Shown here piece by piece: positions 1 to 12,500 of a stretch of 64,000 bases of DNA. The position numbers and the translations under genes were made by a program. The DNA is from Anthracocystis setariae (taxonomy: Eukaryota > Basidiomycota > Ustilaginomycetes > Ustilaginales > Ustilaginaceae). The notes under the pieces were generated by a model, which was given only the letters and a program-made list of their open reading frames with translations, ran no database searches and was not told the DNA's origin. Numbering within the stretch: the first letter of the stretch is position 1; every line of letters starts with the position of its first letter. Location: positions 1,426,001 through 1,490,000 of the forward strand of contig CAKMXJ010000002.1 of the NCBI GenBank assembly GCA_928724745.1, read 5' to 3'.

Positions 1-351
1 ATCTCAACTAGTGGCATCAAACGCAAACGCAACGAACTCAACCCTATTCGATACCACGTCCGTCAGCAACTGATGGCCTCCTCTGAAACCATTCTCGCCA
101 CACATTGATACGAACTCGCACTTGCAAAAGCTTTCAAGCCTGAGATTAGCAACGAGAAGCAGCACGCTTCATCTATAGCGGCGTGGGTCCGCATTATCGG
201 CCCGTCTTGAGCCGTTTACAGTAACGTCGCCCGCCTTCTCGCAATACCGCTCAACCGGAGGGTCTGGGGATCCTAAGCACTTCCCCCGGGGTGGAAGCTC
301 GGGGGCAACACTCCCACCACACCCTAACTAGGAGCAGAGAGAACTGGCGCT
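1..351. other. Left-edge intergenic DNA, promoter side of the carrier gene
   Basis: No open frame with coding character is visible. The stretch ends directly at the ATG of the mitochondrial carrier at 352, so it presumably holds that gene's promoter and 5' UTR. No TATA box or known operator could be assigned. Confidence 0.5.
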
Positions 352-1374
352 ATGCAGTCTTCCGCGATCGCTGGGGCATGCGCAGGGCTCGTCTCCTCCG
401 TCGTAACCTGTCCACTCGACGTGGTGAAAACGCGTCTCCAAGCTCAAGAAGGTCGTCGCCTCCCTACCCCGCCAATATCGCCACCGACATCCACACCGCA
501 CGCGCCAATACCACCGATGTCGTCGCAGCAGCAATATCTCGGACTCAGCTCGACGATCAGGAGGATCTATGAAACTGACGGCCTTCGCGGGTTCTATCGC
601 GGGTTGGGCCCTACGATCTTTGGCTACCTCCCCACCTGGGCGATCTACTTTACCGTGTACGACAATAGCAAGCTACTACTCGCGTCGTATACACGGCCGG
701 AGACGAGTCCGGGCGAGTTTCTCAACCATATCGTATCGGCGATGACGGCAGGGGCAGTGTCGACCATCTGCACGTCTCCTTTGTGGGTGGTCAAGACGAG
801 GTTCATGCTGCAATCGGCGGGGGATACCTCGACGAGGGCGTATCGACATACGGGTGATGCTTTTCTGCAGATCTACCGCTCTGAAGGCATCCGTGGCTTC
901 TACAAGGGCCTCCTTCCCAGCTTGTTCGGCGTGTCACACGTGGCGGTGCAGTTCCCGCTGTACGAAGCGTTCAAGGGCTGGGTTCGGGAGATCAAGACCT
1001 CGTCGAATAGCGGTCAAGGAGATTTGGTCGCCAGTGAAATCCTGCTGTGCAGCAGCACTGCCAAGATGATCGCGAGCGTTACAACCTATCCGCACGAAGT
1101 TCTGCGCACCCGATTACAGATGCAACCCAAAACAGAACGCAAATACACGGGCGTCATTCAAGCGTCTAAAACCATCGCCGCACAAGAAGGTCTCAGAGGC
1201 TTTTACAAAGGCATGACCGTTAACCTCGTCAGAACCGTCCCTAGCTCGGCCCTTACCATCTTGACCTACGAACTCATCATGCAACATTTAGACGTCCATC
1301 GAAACTCTCCTCCTCCTCCTCCATCATCATCATCTTCCCCCACCCCCAAAGTTAACAACAACTTAGATGGTTAG
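352..1374 (+). CDS. Mitochondrial carrier family protein, probably NAD+ (Ndt1/Yia6-type) transporter
   Basis: Single-exon 340-aa protein of the SLC25 inner-membrane carrier family. Three tandem carrier repeats are visible, each with the signature after the first helix of the repeat: PLDVVKTR near residue 21, PLWVVKTRFMLQ near 143 and PHEVLRTRLQMQ near 244. Each repeat also has the second-half glycine motif (GLRGFYRG, GIRGFYKG, GLRGFYKG). The combination PLWVVKTRFM plus YPHEVLRTR is typical of the pyrimidine-nucleotide/NAD+/folate branch (yeast Yia6/Yea6), so NAD+ import into mitochondria is the best guess; substrate cannot be proved from sequence. A Pro-rich insert (residues about 38-58) follows repeat-1 helix 1, and the C-terminus carries Pro6 and Ser runs that are probably disordered. 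The ATG at 352 gives the usual N-terminus. The gene converges on the MIPC synthase gene. Confidence 0.85.
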   Translation: MQSSAIAGACAGLVSSVVTCPLDVVKTRLQAQEGRRLPTPPISPPTSTPHAPIPPMSSQQQYLGLSSTIRRIYETDGLRGFYRGLGPTIFGYLPTWAIYFTVYDNSKLLLASYTRPETSPGEFLNHIVSAMTAGAVSTICTSPLWVVKTRFMLQSAGDTSTRAYRHTGDAFLQIYRSEGIRGFYKGLLPSLFGVSHVAVQFPLYEAFKGWVREIKTSSNSGQGDLVASEILLCSSTAKMIASVTTYPHEVLRTRLQMQPKTERKYTGVIQASKTIAAQEGLRGFYKGMTVNLVRTVPSSALTILTYELIMQHLDVHRNSPPPPPSSSSSPTPKVNNNLDG

Positions 1375-1760
1375 ATTCATTCCTCCCCTCCCTCTCACCC
1401 AATTTTTGCTATCGAATAAAAAAAAACCATATCTCACTCCCCCACACCCAACAATCTCCCCTTCCCTTCACTTCCCTTTCCTTCACTTTCCCGCACCGCA
1501 CCGCAATCTTCCCTTTCCATGTCTGTTTCCTTGCATCCTTTCAACCATCCAAGCACCTCTACGCTTCCCATGCAAAAAGACACAATCAATCGCACTCAAA
1601 AAACCCCCAAGATGCTCCTCCAACTTGCTCTTGCTCTGACTCTTGAAAGGGAAAAAAAAAAAAAAACCTAGAATGCATAACATTTTGTAACCCACTGAAG
1701 ATAATGTTAATGTGACACAGGGCTTGACCCAAGTAAGTGATTGTTCCCCCCGCCCCTCAT
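1375..1760. other. Convergent 3' intergenic region
   Basis: About 390 bases between two convergent stop codons. The sequence is C/T-rich with an A-run near 1650-1666; it presumably holds both 3' UTRs. No gene seen. Confidence 0.5.
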
Positions 1761-3758
1761 CTATTGACTGCGGCTCTTATCCTCGAAAGCTCTCGCATTT
1801 CTGGCTCCTTCCCCCTCCTCATACGGTGGTGGACTCGCCATCAACGGTCTCTGTTCCGCCATCCCACTTTTGTTGGCAAAAAACGCATTGACGTCGTCCT
1901 TCCTATCGTCATCCTGACTGCCCAGCGACTCGAGATCGACATCCTGCGACATTCTCGATCGCCTCGAGCCGTGACTAGGTGTTGGACTTGGCCCCCTCCA
2001 GTTGGCCGGGATCAGAGAGTTGGCCCACTGACTCAGGCTCGCACCGGCGCTATTCGATGCAGGACCAAACGACGAAAGCGACAGCGGCGAAAGTCCCGTC
2101 ACTTGGTTGAGCTGTTGGGAACTCGCACTCGATGAAGGGCTCAGCTGCTGAGAAGAGTTACTCGATCCATCGTCGCCGCGAACAAAGTAGGCTGGCAGAT
2201 ACAAGACGCCTCTCTTCTTGCCGGGGCTTTCCGACGAGTTGGCTTCCATCTCACTGATCGCATCGCCACGCGAACTGGGCCGGCTCAACGTCTGGCCCAT
2301 CCAGGCAAGGACGCTCTGTGTTGGCGCCGGGTCTCTTGCCATGGGTTCAGGATCTTGCAACTGGAACATCGGCAGACTCAACCTTGTCGGCCGAGGAGCG
2401 GGTATCGAGAGACTCGAGGGGTTGGCCGCCGAAGTGGAGCCGACTGTGTCATGGTGATTCATCGAGTTGAGAGGAACCGACTGGTCCTCATCGCAAGTTG
2501 TACGACGTTTGGCACCACGTCTTCTAGACAGAGAACGAGGAGAAGTGCCGATCGCGAGGCTGATCCATCGTCCTTCGCCACGTCGAGACCTGGTCGAGCC
2601 GCGGCCAAAAGCGGAGCTCCTGCCGTATCGCCAAAGGAAGGAAGGCGCGAGTGCACGGAAGACACCGTAGCTGACAATGCAGATGCCGATAAAGATCAAT
2701 AACCTGCCACGTTTGCGGAGGAAGATGAGGAAGCCGGCGTCGTTTGCGTGCCAACTGGAACCGTAGAAGTGGCTGAAGAAGGCGTCGGGTGCGTCGACGG
2801 GCTTGACGTTCTTTCCGTAGAGACTCTTGGGTAGCACTCGCACGCCCTTGAAGCCTGCCTCAGGCTGCTTGGGTGTGCTGGGGTACGCGGGACCATGCGA
2901 GTCGACAAACAGTCCGTAGGATGCAGACACAAACATGGGCCCGGTGGAGAACATGACGGTAGGATAGTTGGTGAGGTACTGGTGATTGAAGGTGACCAAG
3001 TTGTGAATCACCTGGTCCATAAACGGATGGCCTTTGGCGGACAGCATGACATCGTTCGATACGCCGACGGGGATGGTCTTGGGTAGGATGACTTCGAAGC
3101 GTAACAAGGGATCAAAGCGACGCAGACATCCGATATCGAGATCCATGTAAATGCCACCGTAATGATGGAGAACAAAGTACCTGATCGCATCTGCCCTTTG
3201 GATGGGATAGGGATAGGCATCGAAGACGGGCAAGAACCAATCATAGTGCTCTGCGATGAACTTGCGCGAGTCCGCATCGGTCCAAAGCATGTACTCGTAA
3301 TCGGGATGCATGGCTGCGCATTCGTCTCTGATGGCCTGCCATCGTGGGGGCAAATGCTCGTTCTTCCATGTCTGGTGGATGATGCGCGGGATCTTTTCCT
3401 TGGGCGAGCTAGGATCCCACTGCTTTGGTGTGTTGTCGCGCCACGGTTGAGGTTTGGCGACGGTATCGTTGGGATCGATCACGTACTCTGGATGCGATGC
3501 TGCACTGTTGGCGGGTTTCGAGGGGTGAGTCAACTTGTTGAGCCAAGGGATGCGCGCGGCCCAACCATCGGGACCGTCAGGCGAAGCACCAGACTGGATC
3601 TCTTGCCAGGTGCCAAGCTCTTCTGGCAGGATGTATGCTGAGGTGTCGATGGAAAAGTAAGCGTTGGCAGTGGTGAGGACAACAATGGTACCTGCCAAGA
3701 AGAGGCCCAACAGGACCAGCAGGATGTGCGAGGTGCGCCTTGATAGCAAGGATGCCAT
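1761..3758 (-). CDS. SUR1: Mannosyl-inositol-phosphorylceramide (MIPC) synthase catalytic subunit, Sur1/Csh1 type
   Basis: A 665-aa type II membrane glycosyltransferase of the Och1/Sur1 sugar-binding DXD family (Gly_transf_sug). It would transfer mannose from GDP-mannose to inositol-phosphorylceramide in the Golgi. An N-terminal membrane anchor lies at about residues 11-33. The catalytic domain includes IPRIIHQTWKNEHLPPRW, then RADAIRYFVLHHYGG and the DXD motif YMDLDIGC near residue 205. A second hydrophobic stretch (LLIFIGICIVSYGVF) follows at about 350-372, as in Sur1/Csh1. The open frame continues upstream to 3827, but that codon is TTG; the ATG at 3758 directly before the anchor is chosen. 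A Ser/Arg-rich tail of about 290 residues after the second TM makes this much longer than yeast Sur1. It presumably needs a Csg2-like partner, which is not in the window. Confidence 0.88.
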   Translation of the reverse strand: MASLLSRRTSHILLVLLGLFLAGTIVVLTTANAYFSIDTSAYILPEELGTWQEIQSGASPDGPDGWAARIPWLNKLTHPSKPANSAASHPEYVIDPNDTVAKPQPWRDNTPKQWDPSSPKEKIPRIIHQTWKNEHLPPRWQAIRDECAAMHPDYEYMLWTDADSRKFIAEHYDWFLPVFDAYPYPIQRADAIRYFVLHHYGGIYMDLDIGCLRRFDPLLRFEVILPKTIPVGVSNDVMLSAKGHPFMDQVIHNLVTFNHQYLTNYPTVMFSTGPMFVSASYGLFVDSHGPAYPSTPKQPEAGFKGVRVLPKSLYGKNVKPVDAPDAFFSHFYGSSWHANDAGFLIFLRKRGRLLIFIGICIVSYGVFRALAPSFLWRYGRSSAFGRGSTRSRRGEGRWISLAIGTSPRSLSRRRGAKRRTTCDEDQSVPLNSMNHHDTVGSTSAANPSSLSIPAPRPTRLSLPMFQLQDPEPMARDPAPTQSVLAWMGQTLSRPSSRGDAISEMEANSSESPGKKRGVLYLPAYFVRGDDGSSNSSQQLSPSSSASSQQLNQVTGLSPLSLSSFGPASNSAGASLSQWANSLIPANWRGPSPTPSHGSRRSRMSQDVDLESLGSQDDDRKDDVNAFFANKSGMAEQRPLMASPPPYEEGEGARNARAFEDKSRSQ

Positions 3759-6585
3759 TGTGGAGGGTAGAAGGGCGCGTGGGCCGGAGCGCAGCGAAGC
3801 GAGACGGGTGGATGGTGGGGTGTGCAAAGCGAGGTGCTGTTGGAAGGGCGAGGTTTGCGCTTGTAAGAAACTACGCTAAACCTAACGTGGCGTGTCTGCG
3901 CAATTCAGTTGGTGACCGACATGGGCGGACGATGTGGCGAATGAGAGGTGAGGTCAAGGTGGATGACGATCGGATGAGCCGATGACAAAACTACGCACAG
4001 GTACGAAATGCAAGGCTCGGTCCGAAACGATGTGTTGCTGTCGGAAGCGAGTCCGATGCCTTGATCTGAGCCTGGGAGCCCAAGTATCGACTCAGCAGAA
4101 ACGCAAGCGTCCAGTTATCCTCGGAATGCAATGTACGGGTGAAGACGCAACAAGATGCGAGGGTCGTGACCGTGTGAATCAAGATCGAAGCAAGCCAAGC
4201 TAGAACGGGGCTATAGGTTGGACGTGACTTTAGATCTTTGCACGCTGGTAGCCGAACGTGTCGTTGATGAGGGAAAGGATTTGGTGACGGTGGTAGTGTT
4301 TGGGATAGCGTGTGTCGAAGAACAGTGCAACGAGCACACACAAGTCACAGTGAGTGATGGCGTTGAGTTCAGCGTGGAAATCAAGGCGGGCCAAGAAAGT
4401 CGTGCGCGGAAGACCGCTTGGGTGGCACAGTATAGACCAGCACTGTCCGCAAAGGAGGCAAACCCAAAACGGCAGAAAGCGTGTGAGTGAAGTGGATCAG
4501 CCACTGCCTTGGCTTCTGCTGCTACTTGCCAAAATACCAAAATACTCTCTCTTGCTCTGGCAGCTCCAAAAAAAAACCCCCCCACCAGAGTAAAAAGCCT
4601 TGAAACTCCAAAAATCTAAATCAAGAGCGTCGCGCCCCATCAGTGTGGATAGAGTCCCAGAGTACGTAGAGTACTTTTCCACATCCTCTCGTCGGCTCTC
4701 ATTTCGGGGCTCTTTGGGCCATTTTCGGCGCGAAGCGAGCCTGATATTTGCCAACCGAGACCAAGAACAGGCAAAGCAAGCGCATGGGTTCCTTGGCTTG
4801 CCTTGCCCGACCTCGCGCTCGTCTCTTACAAGTGTACTTGTCCCCAACTCCGCTCCAAAAACGTGCCGGTGACGACGCTCCCTCCAGTCAGATAGCCCGC
4901 CATCCATCCTATGCCACGACCCTCAACCACTGTCTTGTACCATGTTGTCCTGCTACGTAAATAATGATGCCCTTTCTTTCGACATCTCGTCGTCATTTCG
5001 GTCCGATACAGATATCTATCCTTGGGCACACGATCTTCTGTCTGATCTCTCTCAATTTGTCTTTTCTGGCAAAAGCCGCTGACGCACTCATGATGGGATC
5101 TCGGAGTGGCTTGAGCCTGGACAAACACAAAAGCATAATTGCGACTTCAGATTCTTGATTGGGTGCTTGCAACATGGTCGTCGGCATACAGTAGCAGCGC
5201 CAAGGCGCGCCAAAATGTTTCTCTTCCCATGGGCGCGTGCTGATGGTGTATACCAGACTGTACCGTACTGTTCGCCCTTGCGCACAGGCTCTTTTTCCCA
5301 TGAAATTGAATTCGGAGGTGAAGCGCAAATTCGCATGCTAGAAGCACACAGTACCAAATTCTGTACTTTATTTCCGCATGCTGTTATATTCTATTTTTTT
5401 CTGATTTGATTTTCAGTTCCGCTTCGCAATTGAATTCCGCCTCAAGTTCGAGACCGTCACTACTAACTTACTACTACTCTGACTGTATGTCGCTGAACAT
5501 GGAGCAAAAGCTACGATACTGGGACTCGACTGGACTGATACGCCCAAATCGTTGGAGCAAATGACATGCCCCACAACCTTTCTACTTTTCATGCCATATC
5601 GTGCTGGTCCCTCTGCGTGCTTCGACCCATAATACACTGATCATATTAAAAATATTGGCGGTGGATAATGGCCCTCTTGTGATAATCGCCGGCCAATTAC
5701 ACTACCTATTGCGAGCTCCGACACTGTCCTGACTCAAAGGTCGCAAACTCACCTTGTTACGCAATCCCGTGGATAGGCTCGCCGGCTATCATCGACACTG
5801 TCAGCGAGTTGTACAAGACGTCTTTAAGTTGGTACCAAATGGTTGGTCAGACGTGCTGTGGATTGGTGGCGATTTCAAGACGCTTGTTCTACTGAAAGCA
5901 TGTGTTTGATCTGGGCTTGGTCCCCTGTGTTGCGCGTCGGGTGGCTGCTTCCGCCAAACCCTCCCCCCCTTTGCCTTACTTGCTATAGTAGCTTGTTTGC
6001 TCAATCGCAAGCTTCTTCTACGCTAGCATTGGATACGAGAAAATGACAACCCTTCGGTCCGTGCTCTACCAGGGTCCAAACACACACACGCCCCAAAAGG
6101 AGATCCTTTGAACCAACACTAACGAACGCCCATCCTCTAAACCTGGGTCATTTCAACCAAACCCAACCCAAACCCCCCCACCCCACACTGACACCCTCAA
6201 CCTACAACAACCCCATACCCTTCCATCATCATCATACTGTACACATCATCATAACCAACCCAAATCTCCGACTGATACTCAAAACTCCCCCCTCCGCAGC
6301 CCAGTCGGAGTCCAACTTGCACAATCACCCTGACCTCATCTTGTCAACTGTTGCAACCTCTTTTTCAATTTCCGCCCTCCCCCTTCCCTCCCCTCACACC
6401 CCTTCATTCCCCGATACCGCCTTCCCCCTCACACGCCATCATGACACAATCAACCTGCAAACAAAATGCGAAAAAATAATAAACTTGCAAAACGATCAAA
6501 ACACAAATCTTAACAAAAACCAAAAAAAAAAAATCCAAAAACAAAACATAACAATGTGACCGTGTCCAAATTAAATTGGGCCGTA
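3759..6585. other. Intergenic region upstream of the MIPC synthase gene and downstream of the Rim15-like gene
   Basis: About 2.8 kb without a convincing gene. All open frames are short, mostly start at non-ATG codons and show no family motif. The left part should hold the promoter of the SUR1-like gene; the right part (about 6050-6585, C-rich then A-rich) looks like the 3' UTR of the Rim15-like gene. A tRNA or small RNA was not recognised. Confidence 0.5.
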
Positions 6586-9500
6586 TCAAGACAGCGACAA
6601 CTTTTCAGTCACCCTACTGAGCGTCTCTGCAGTTTCCTGATCCATGTGCTCCCGATCGCGCTCCCGATCCCCAAGTTGCGAATGTGTGAGCGGATGACAT
6701 GTAGACGACGTCGACGTCGACTTTGCATGCTGTTGTGCCGCTTCAAAGTGGCGCGAAGTCAGCACGGAGCTGCCCAACGGCGACGACGAATAAGGCGTAT
6801 GATGCGGTGAGCTGCTTGTACCCATCCCTGTCGAGAACCCCAACGGCGGTGTGCTGGCCCGAGCCATGGGCTGCGAAGTCGTCTTGCGTGCCACCGTAGA
6901 CTTTCTCGACAAGGGCCGAGAGTCCGTTGGAACACTCGTCGTTCCCGAAGCCGAACCGCTACCACCCGAACCTTCCTGTGCAATGACCGAGTCGGCGTTG
7001 GTTCCAGCCTGAGTCGGTGTGAACCCAAGCCGCGACAGTGTAGCGCAGACGTCCATCTTCTCCAACGGTTTCGCAAGCACGGCATCGAAGAGCGACCCAG
7101 CTGCATCGATCGGCTCACCACGGTCAAATGACGCCAGTGCCACGATCGGCGTCGTCGAGTTGACATTACGCGTCGACTTGACCATTCGAGTCACATCTTG
7201 ACCCCCAACAATAGGCAGCGTCACGTCGATGAACATGACGCCGAACTTGTGGTCTCCCATCGCCAGTCGTACCGCTTCGGCCCCATCGCGAACACAGGTG
7301 CATCGGCATCCAAGCTTCACAAGGATCGTCTCGAGCATCCGCAGCGCAATCGGGTTGTCTTCGGCGACCAGACACGCAATCTCATCCGGGCTGGCGCCAG
7401 CACTCGCCGACGCCGGTGTCGCCGGTGGAAGTGGATTCGTGGGCGAGATCGATGCCGTGGGCGAAGTGACGCTTGGTCCGGCAGCAGCATTGACGGCAGG
7501 CCGAGCCTGTTTCTTGGCGGCGGAGGCGACGGCGGCGTTCTCATGCTGTTGTGGCTGCTGCCATTGCGACGGAATGGGTGGGCGATCGGCTATGCTGACC
7601 GATTTGGTGCGAAGGCGAGTGGGCATGGAGTTGCGGCGCTCGCCAGAAGCCTCGACCAGCTGTTGGCGACGGCGATCAACGATGCCCACCGGTACCGCGG
7701 CTGAAGGCGACGGGAAGGATCGTCCCGCTTCGCCGGAATCAACGCCGATGTCGCCATCGGGTGTCGTGGGAGACAGGACGGAAGCGGATAAGCTTGGCAG
7801 CTCCGAAGTGCGACGTCGGTGTCCTGTGCCAACAAACTGTCCTGCCGGCGAAGTGGGTGCTGTGGACCGAGATGGCGTCGAGCCTTGCGAAGATGCACTT
7901 TGAGCTGGAGAAGGAGGACCAGCCAACGTTTGCGACTGGATTCGCTGTGCTGGTCTGCCCTTTGCCGAGAAGCTACGGTGACGCGTGTAGATTGCCGATT
8001 GCTCGAGCGCTTTGGCCAGCGCTGGCATCTGTTCCTCCCTCATCTTGCGGATCACCTCGTCGTTGGCCTGCTTCAGCACTGGCAAGTTCTTGTAGCTGAA
8101 GTTACCGAAATCCTCGTTCTCAGTCGAGCTCTGCGGCTGAAGAGCTTTCTCCAGACGTGAACGCATCCTCGAGGGGGGCATGCTCGACGTCTGAACAAAC
8201 TTATTCCCTTCGATGGCTCTGGCGAACTCGCGCGTGCTGTGGGCAGGCTCGTCGTCAAAGTCTTGATGGCTAGCGCCGCGCAAGTCGAAGTAGTCGGTGG
8301 ACTCTGGATCGGTGACCTGCGGAACAAAAGGACCAGGCTCGGCAGTGGCGTTGTCCCAGTCGAACCCCTTGAAGAAAGGATGTCCTTTGATCTCTTCGGG
8401 ACCGCCCGAGCCCAGGCGTTGCTTCGGGTCTGTGCACATGAGCTTCTCCATCAGATCCCGTGCCTCGGGAGACACCTCGGCAGCTTCGTCGTCCCAATCG
8501 ATCCTTCGTGACAAGATGTTGTCAAACACCTTCTCAGGAGTGTCGGCGTGGAACGGGGGCACCCCGTACAGGAACTCGTACAGAATGACTCCAAGCGCCC
8601 ACCAATCCACGGCAAAGTCATCCATGCCGATACCAAGAATGGATTCGGGCGCCAAGTAGTCGGGCGTTCCCACGAAGCGTTTCGGAGCACTTGAATTACC
8701 CTCGCCGGACGAGGGACCGGCATTGTCGCCAAGAAGTGGATGGGCACCAAACAGATTGCCAGGACTGTCGATCCGCGCGGAGGGCAGTGGTTTGGGGACG
8801 CCCCGTTGCGAGTCTGACTCGCCCGAATCACTTGCCTCGGTCGACGAACTGACGATACGGCCACGCGGCGGAGCGACAAAGAAGGACTGGTTGCGCATCA
8901 TGCCCCCGAGACCAGGTGTCATCGGAGAGAAGGAAGCAGCCGTATCGCCAGCAGTAGTGCCTGTCGGTGTCGACAGGGCTTGGGGACGGGCGTCTGACGC
9001 GAACGAGGCCGCTGAGCTCGGCACCGACCCACTGTTCGAATCCGTGCGGAAAGCGTTGCCGGCGAAAGTACCACCAGGGGTCGTCGAAGAAGCGGCAGCA
9101 GCAACTGCTTGGCGCGTCTGACGGCCTAGCAAACCAATCTTGGACAGGCCGAAGTCGGTCAGCTTGAGATGGCCCTTCTGGTCGATGAGCAAGTTGTCAG
9201 GTTTGAGATCTCGATGCACGACTCCCTTGGAATGCAAGTGCTGCAAGCCGATGACGACTTCGGCGATGTACTGGCGAGCCCATTCCTCCGGCAAACCACC
9301 GAGCACCTTGCACAGCGATGCGCAGTCTCCTCCCGGCAAGTACTCCATCACGAGGTACAGGAACTCGGCGCTCTGGAAGGTGAAGAAAAGTTTGACCACG
9401 AAAGGAGACTGGTTCTGGGTCATGAGGATCATGCGCTCGGCCTTGACGTTGGTGATCTGGTTCTTGGCGATCATGTCGGACTTTTTGAGCACCTTGATCG

Positions 9501-12500
9501 CGTAGTAATCACCCGTGGTGCGTTTCTTGGCCAGGAATACGCTACCAAAGGCACCCTTGCTGATAGGCTTGATGATGTCAAAGTCCTTGATGGACGAAGC
9601 GGTAGGTCGAGATGAGGGTGCCGCAGGAGGGATACGAGGCGACAGAGGCATGGAGCCGACCATCGGGCTCTTGTGCGACACGCTGAACTTGCGGTGGTGA
9701 CGTTGCGAGACGCCGAGGGACTCGCCATAGAGATGCGGAGAGAGCGGCGGTGTGCCCAGCAAGCCATCGGTGGTGGGGAAATGCGAAGATCGTCGGGGAC
9801 GACTGACGGAGCGTCGCGAAGGACCAGCGACAGAGGCTGACAGGCCACCTGCTCCAGCACCACTGACAGAGCGGGGGGCCAGTAGGTCGGACGACGAAGG
9901 CGGCGCCAAGCCTGCACTGCTGCGTGGAATTGGGATGGGAGCAAGGTGCGAGGAACCGCCCATCTTGTCGTCGACGGCCGGGATCTCATCCTCTTCAGGT
10001 GTGTGACCACCCATAGCCGAGAACAGCGCAGATGACGGAGCGGGGAGCTCCCGATCATCTTGCTCGAGCAACATGGATCCAGAAAGCAAGCCATCTTCCT
10101 CGTAGTCCTGAGTGCCCTTTTCAGCCTCGATCTTGTCATCGGCGATGCCAGGAGACAACGAAGAGGATAAGTGACTGTGTCCCGATTTGTTGTGCATCGG
10201 CGAGTTCGGAGATCGAGACGCAAACGATCCCATCGCCAGCGTGGAACTGATCCCCTCCGACGACAGGCCCTTGCTCGAGCTGGATCCTCTCTGCATCGCA
10301 ATGGTCTTGCCCGCTGTAGATGCGTAGCTGGTCGGAGAGAATTTGCTTTCGGCAGAAGTAGCCAGCCCAAGCGCGCCTGATTCGCCGTCATGCTGGACCG
10401 GTGCAGCTGGGGCAGGTCTCTCCTCGCGTAGACTCTCATCTTCGACCACGTCTTCACTGCCGGATTCCGAGCCCGTCATGGATGAACTACGAGAGCTGCC
10501 GCTACCTTCTTCCGCTTCTGACAGTACAGACAGAGCAGCCTCGACACGTTCTTCCCATTCCTGTCGGACGGTCTCGACGTAGACGATGGTGTTGAGCATG
10601 CGATTGACGGCGCTCAGCTTGCCACGCATAGCGGTCTCGACGTCGGCCATGAGCAGATCGAGCGCAGTATCGTCGAGCGCTGGACGGCGCCACTGTTGGA
10701 CGGTCACCACTTTGTTCTCCGAAGTAGGCGAAAGGAGGCGCTGTTTTTCAATCGGCTCGTTGGCATTCTCGTCCTTGATGGCAGGAGTGGAAATCTCGCA
10801 CGCAGTCTGCAGCACTTCAATGGCCGAGTCGAGCGCACGCAGATGCACCTTGCGGATCGCAGCAGGAGCTGGCTGACGCGGCGAGATGGAGCGATTGAGG
10901 GCTTCCAGGGCGGAAGGTGGCTGATTGGACGCGGGAGGCGTCGTGATCGCAACACCGCGATACTCCAATGCTGTCTCTGCGTTCTGTGCGGTGAAGTTCT
11001 CGAGCTTGTTATGCAGATCCTGAATGGCTTTTCGAAGCTCGCGAAGGCCTTCGTTGCACTCACCAATCTCCATATCGAGACGATGCGTCTCATTGCAGAT
11101 CTCGCTGTGCTTTTCGAAAAACCAAGCCGGAATGTCGCGCTCGCAAATGCGGCAGAGAACGGGCTCGACAGAGATGGAAGCAACATGGGCAAGCGCAGCG
11201 GTAGGCTCATCGAGCATGACACCGAGCGAGCGACCGCCTTTGCCTACTGCGGCGTCGGGCAATTGATCCTCGCGCTCGGGCGGCCCAGTGGCCTTGAAGA
11301 CCCACATCAGGTGCGAAGGCATGCCGCTCTGTCGATCGATCATGAGCATTCCCTTGCCTTCCATCTCCTGATAGTAGACAGCATCGCTATCATCGCTTTC
11401 ACCATCCGTGGACGATCCAGAAGATGAGCGAGCAAGCGACTTCTCCACTCGCAGGCGGAAGACAGCTTCGACAGTGTGCGATTGATTTGCTTCCAGCTGG
11501 CGAGAGGCTTCAGCAAAGACATCGGCATCGCCAGGAGCAAGAAGCTCGCTGATCGGCGTGTCGTACAGCTCAGCAGGATCAGAGCCGAGGACGGTCTTCC
11601 ATGCCGGGCTCAAGTACAGCAAACGCTGATCGTCCATGCTGAGTTCCATGAGGACGTTGATGCCAGCAGAGCGAAAGCCGGAAGGCGCCGCCGGCGGTCC
11701 TTGCTCTTGTTGGTCTGCTCCGGCCTCCTCTTGACCATCCTGCATATCCTCGTCTGAACGCACACTCCGTGCGTCCTCGGACGCATCCTGAGCGCCAGGC
11801 TCGCTATAGAGATCAGTACTGATCTGCCGTGAGGGTTGACGCTGCCTCGCACGATCGACAATAGTCATATCACCATCCCCTTCCGCGTCATCGGTGGCCT
11901 GAGCCTTCTGAATCGCAGTCCTGAGCAGATCTTTGGACGGCGACGCGGTTCTGGGAATGGCGTCGTTTGCCGAATCGAACTCTCTCCGAACCGGACCGGA
12001 AGCTGGTGAGTTCGTGCCGGAGGTCGACCTGTCTCGGGCCACAGAGAAGGCACGTGCTCGTGTAGGACTGCTGGATGTCGAGGGAACCCAGAAACCGGAA
12101 GACCGGATCGCGTCCTGCTCGGCTGCATCTGCAGTCGCTTCGCCGCCGTGACCTCCAAGGATGAAGCGGATCGGTTCGGCGTCTTGCTCCTCCTCGTCAT
12201 TGAAGTTCCAGAACCCTTTCTCGGCTTCCCACCACTCGACTACCCGGCTAAGACCGGCAACTGCGAGAAGAATCTGAATGAACCAGCCTCGACCAGCCCA
12301 TTCAGGGTGCTCGTCCCACAAGCGACCGATGTTCTGGATCCTAGAGATGAGTTCCGAACACGAACCAGGTCGCACGATGAGCGAATTGATCGAGACATCC
12401 AAGACGTCCATCGCCACCGCGACAAGTTCTTCCAGCGGTTGCATCCAAGGTCGGGGCGCGTGCTCCTCTGATGGGAGCGCACGTGTCTTACGGGATGGGG

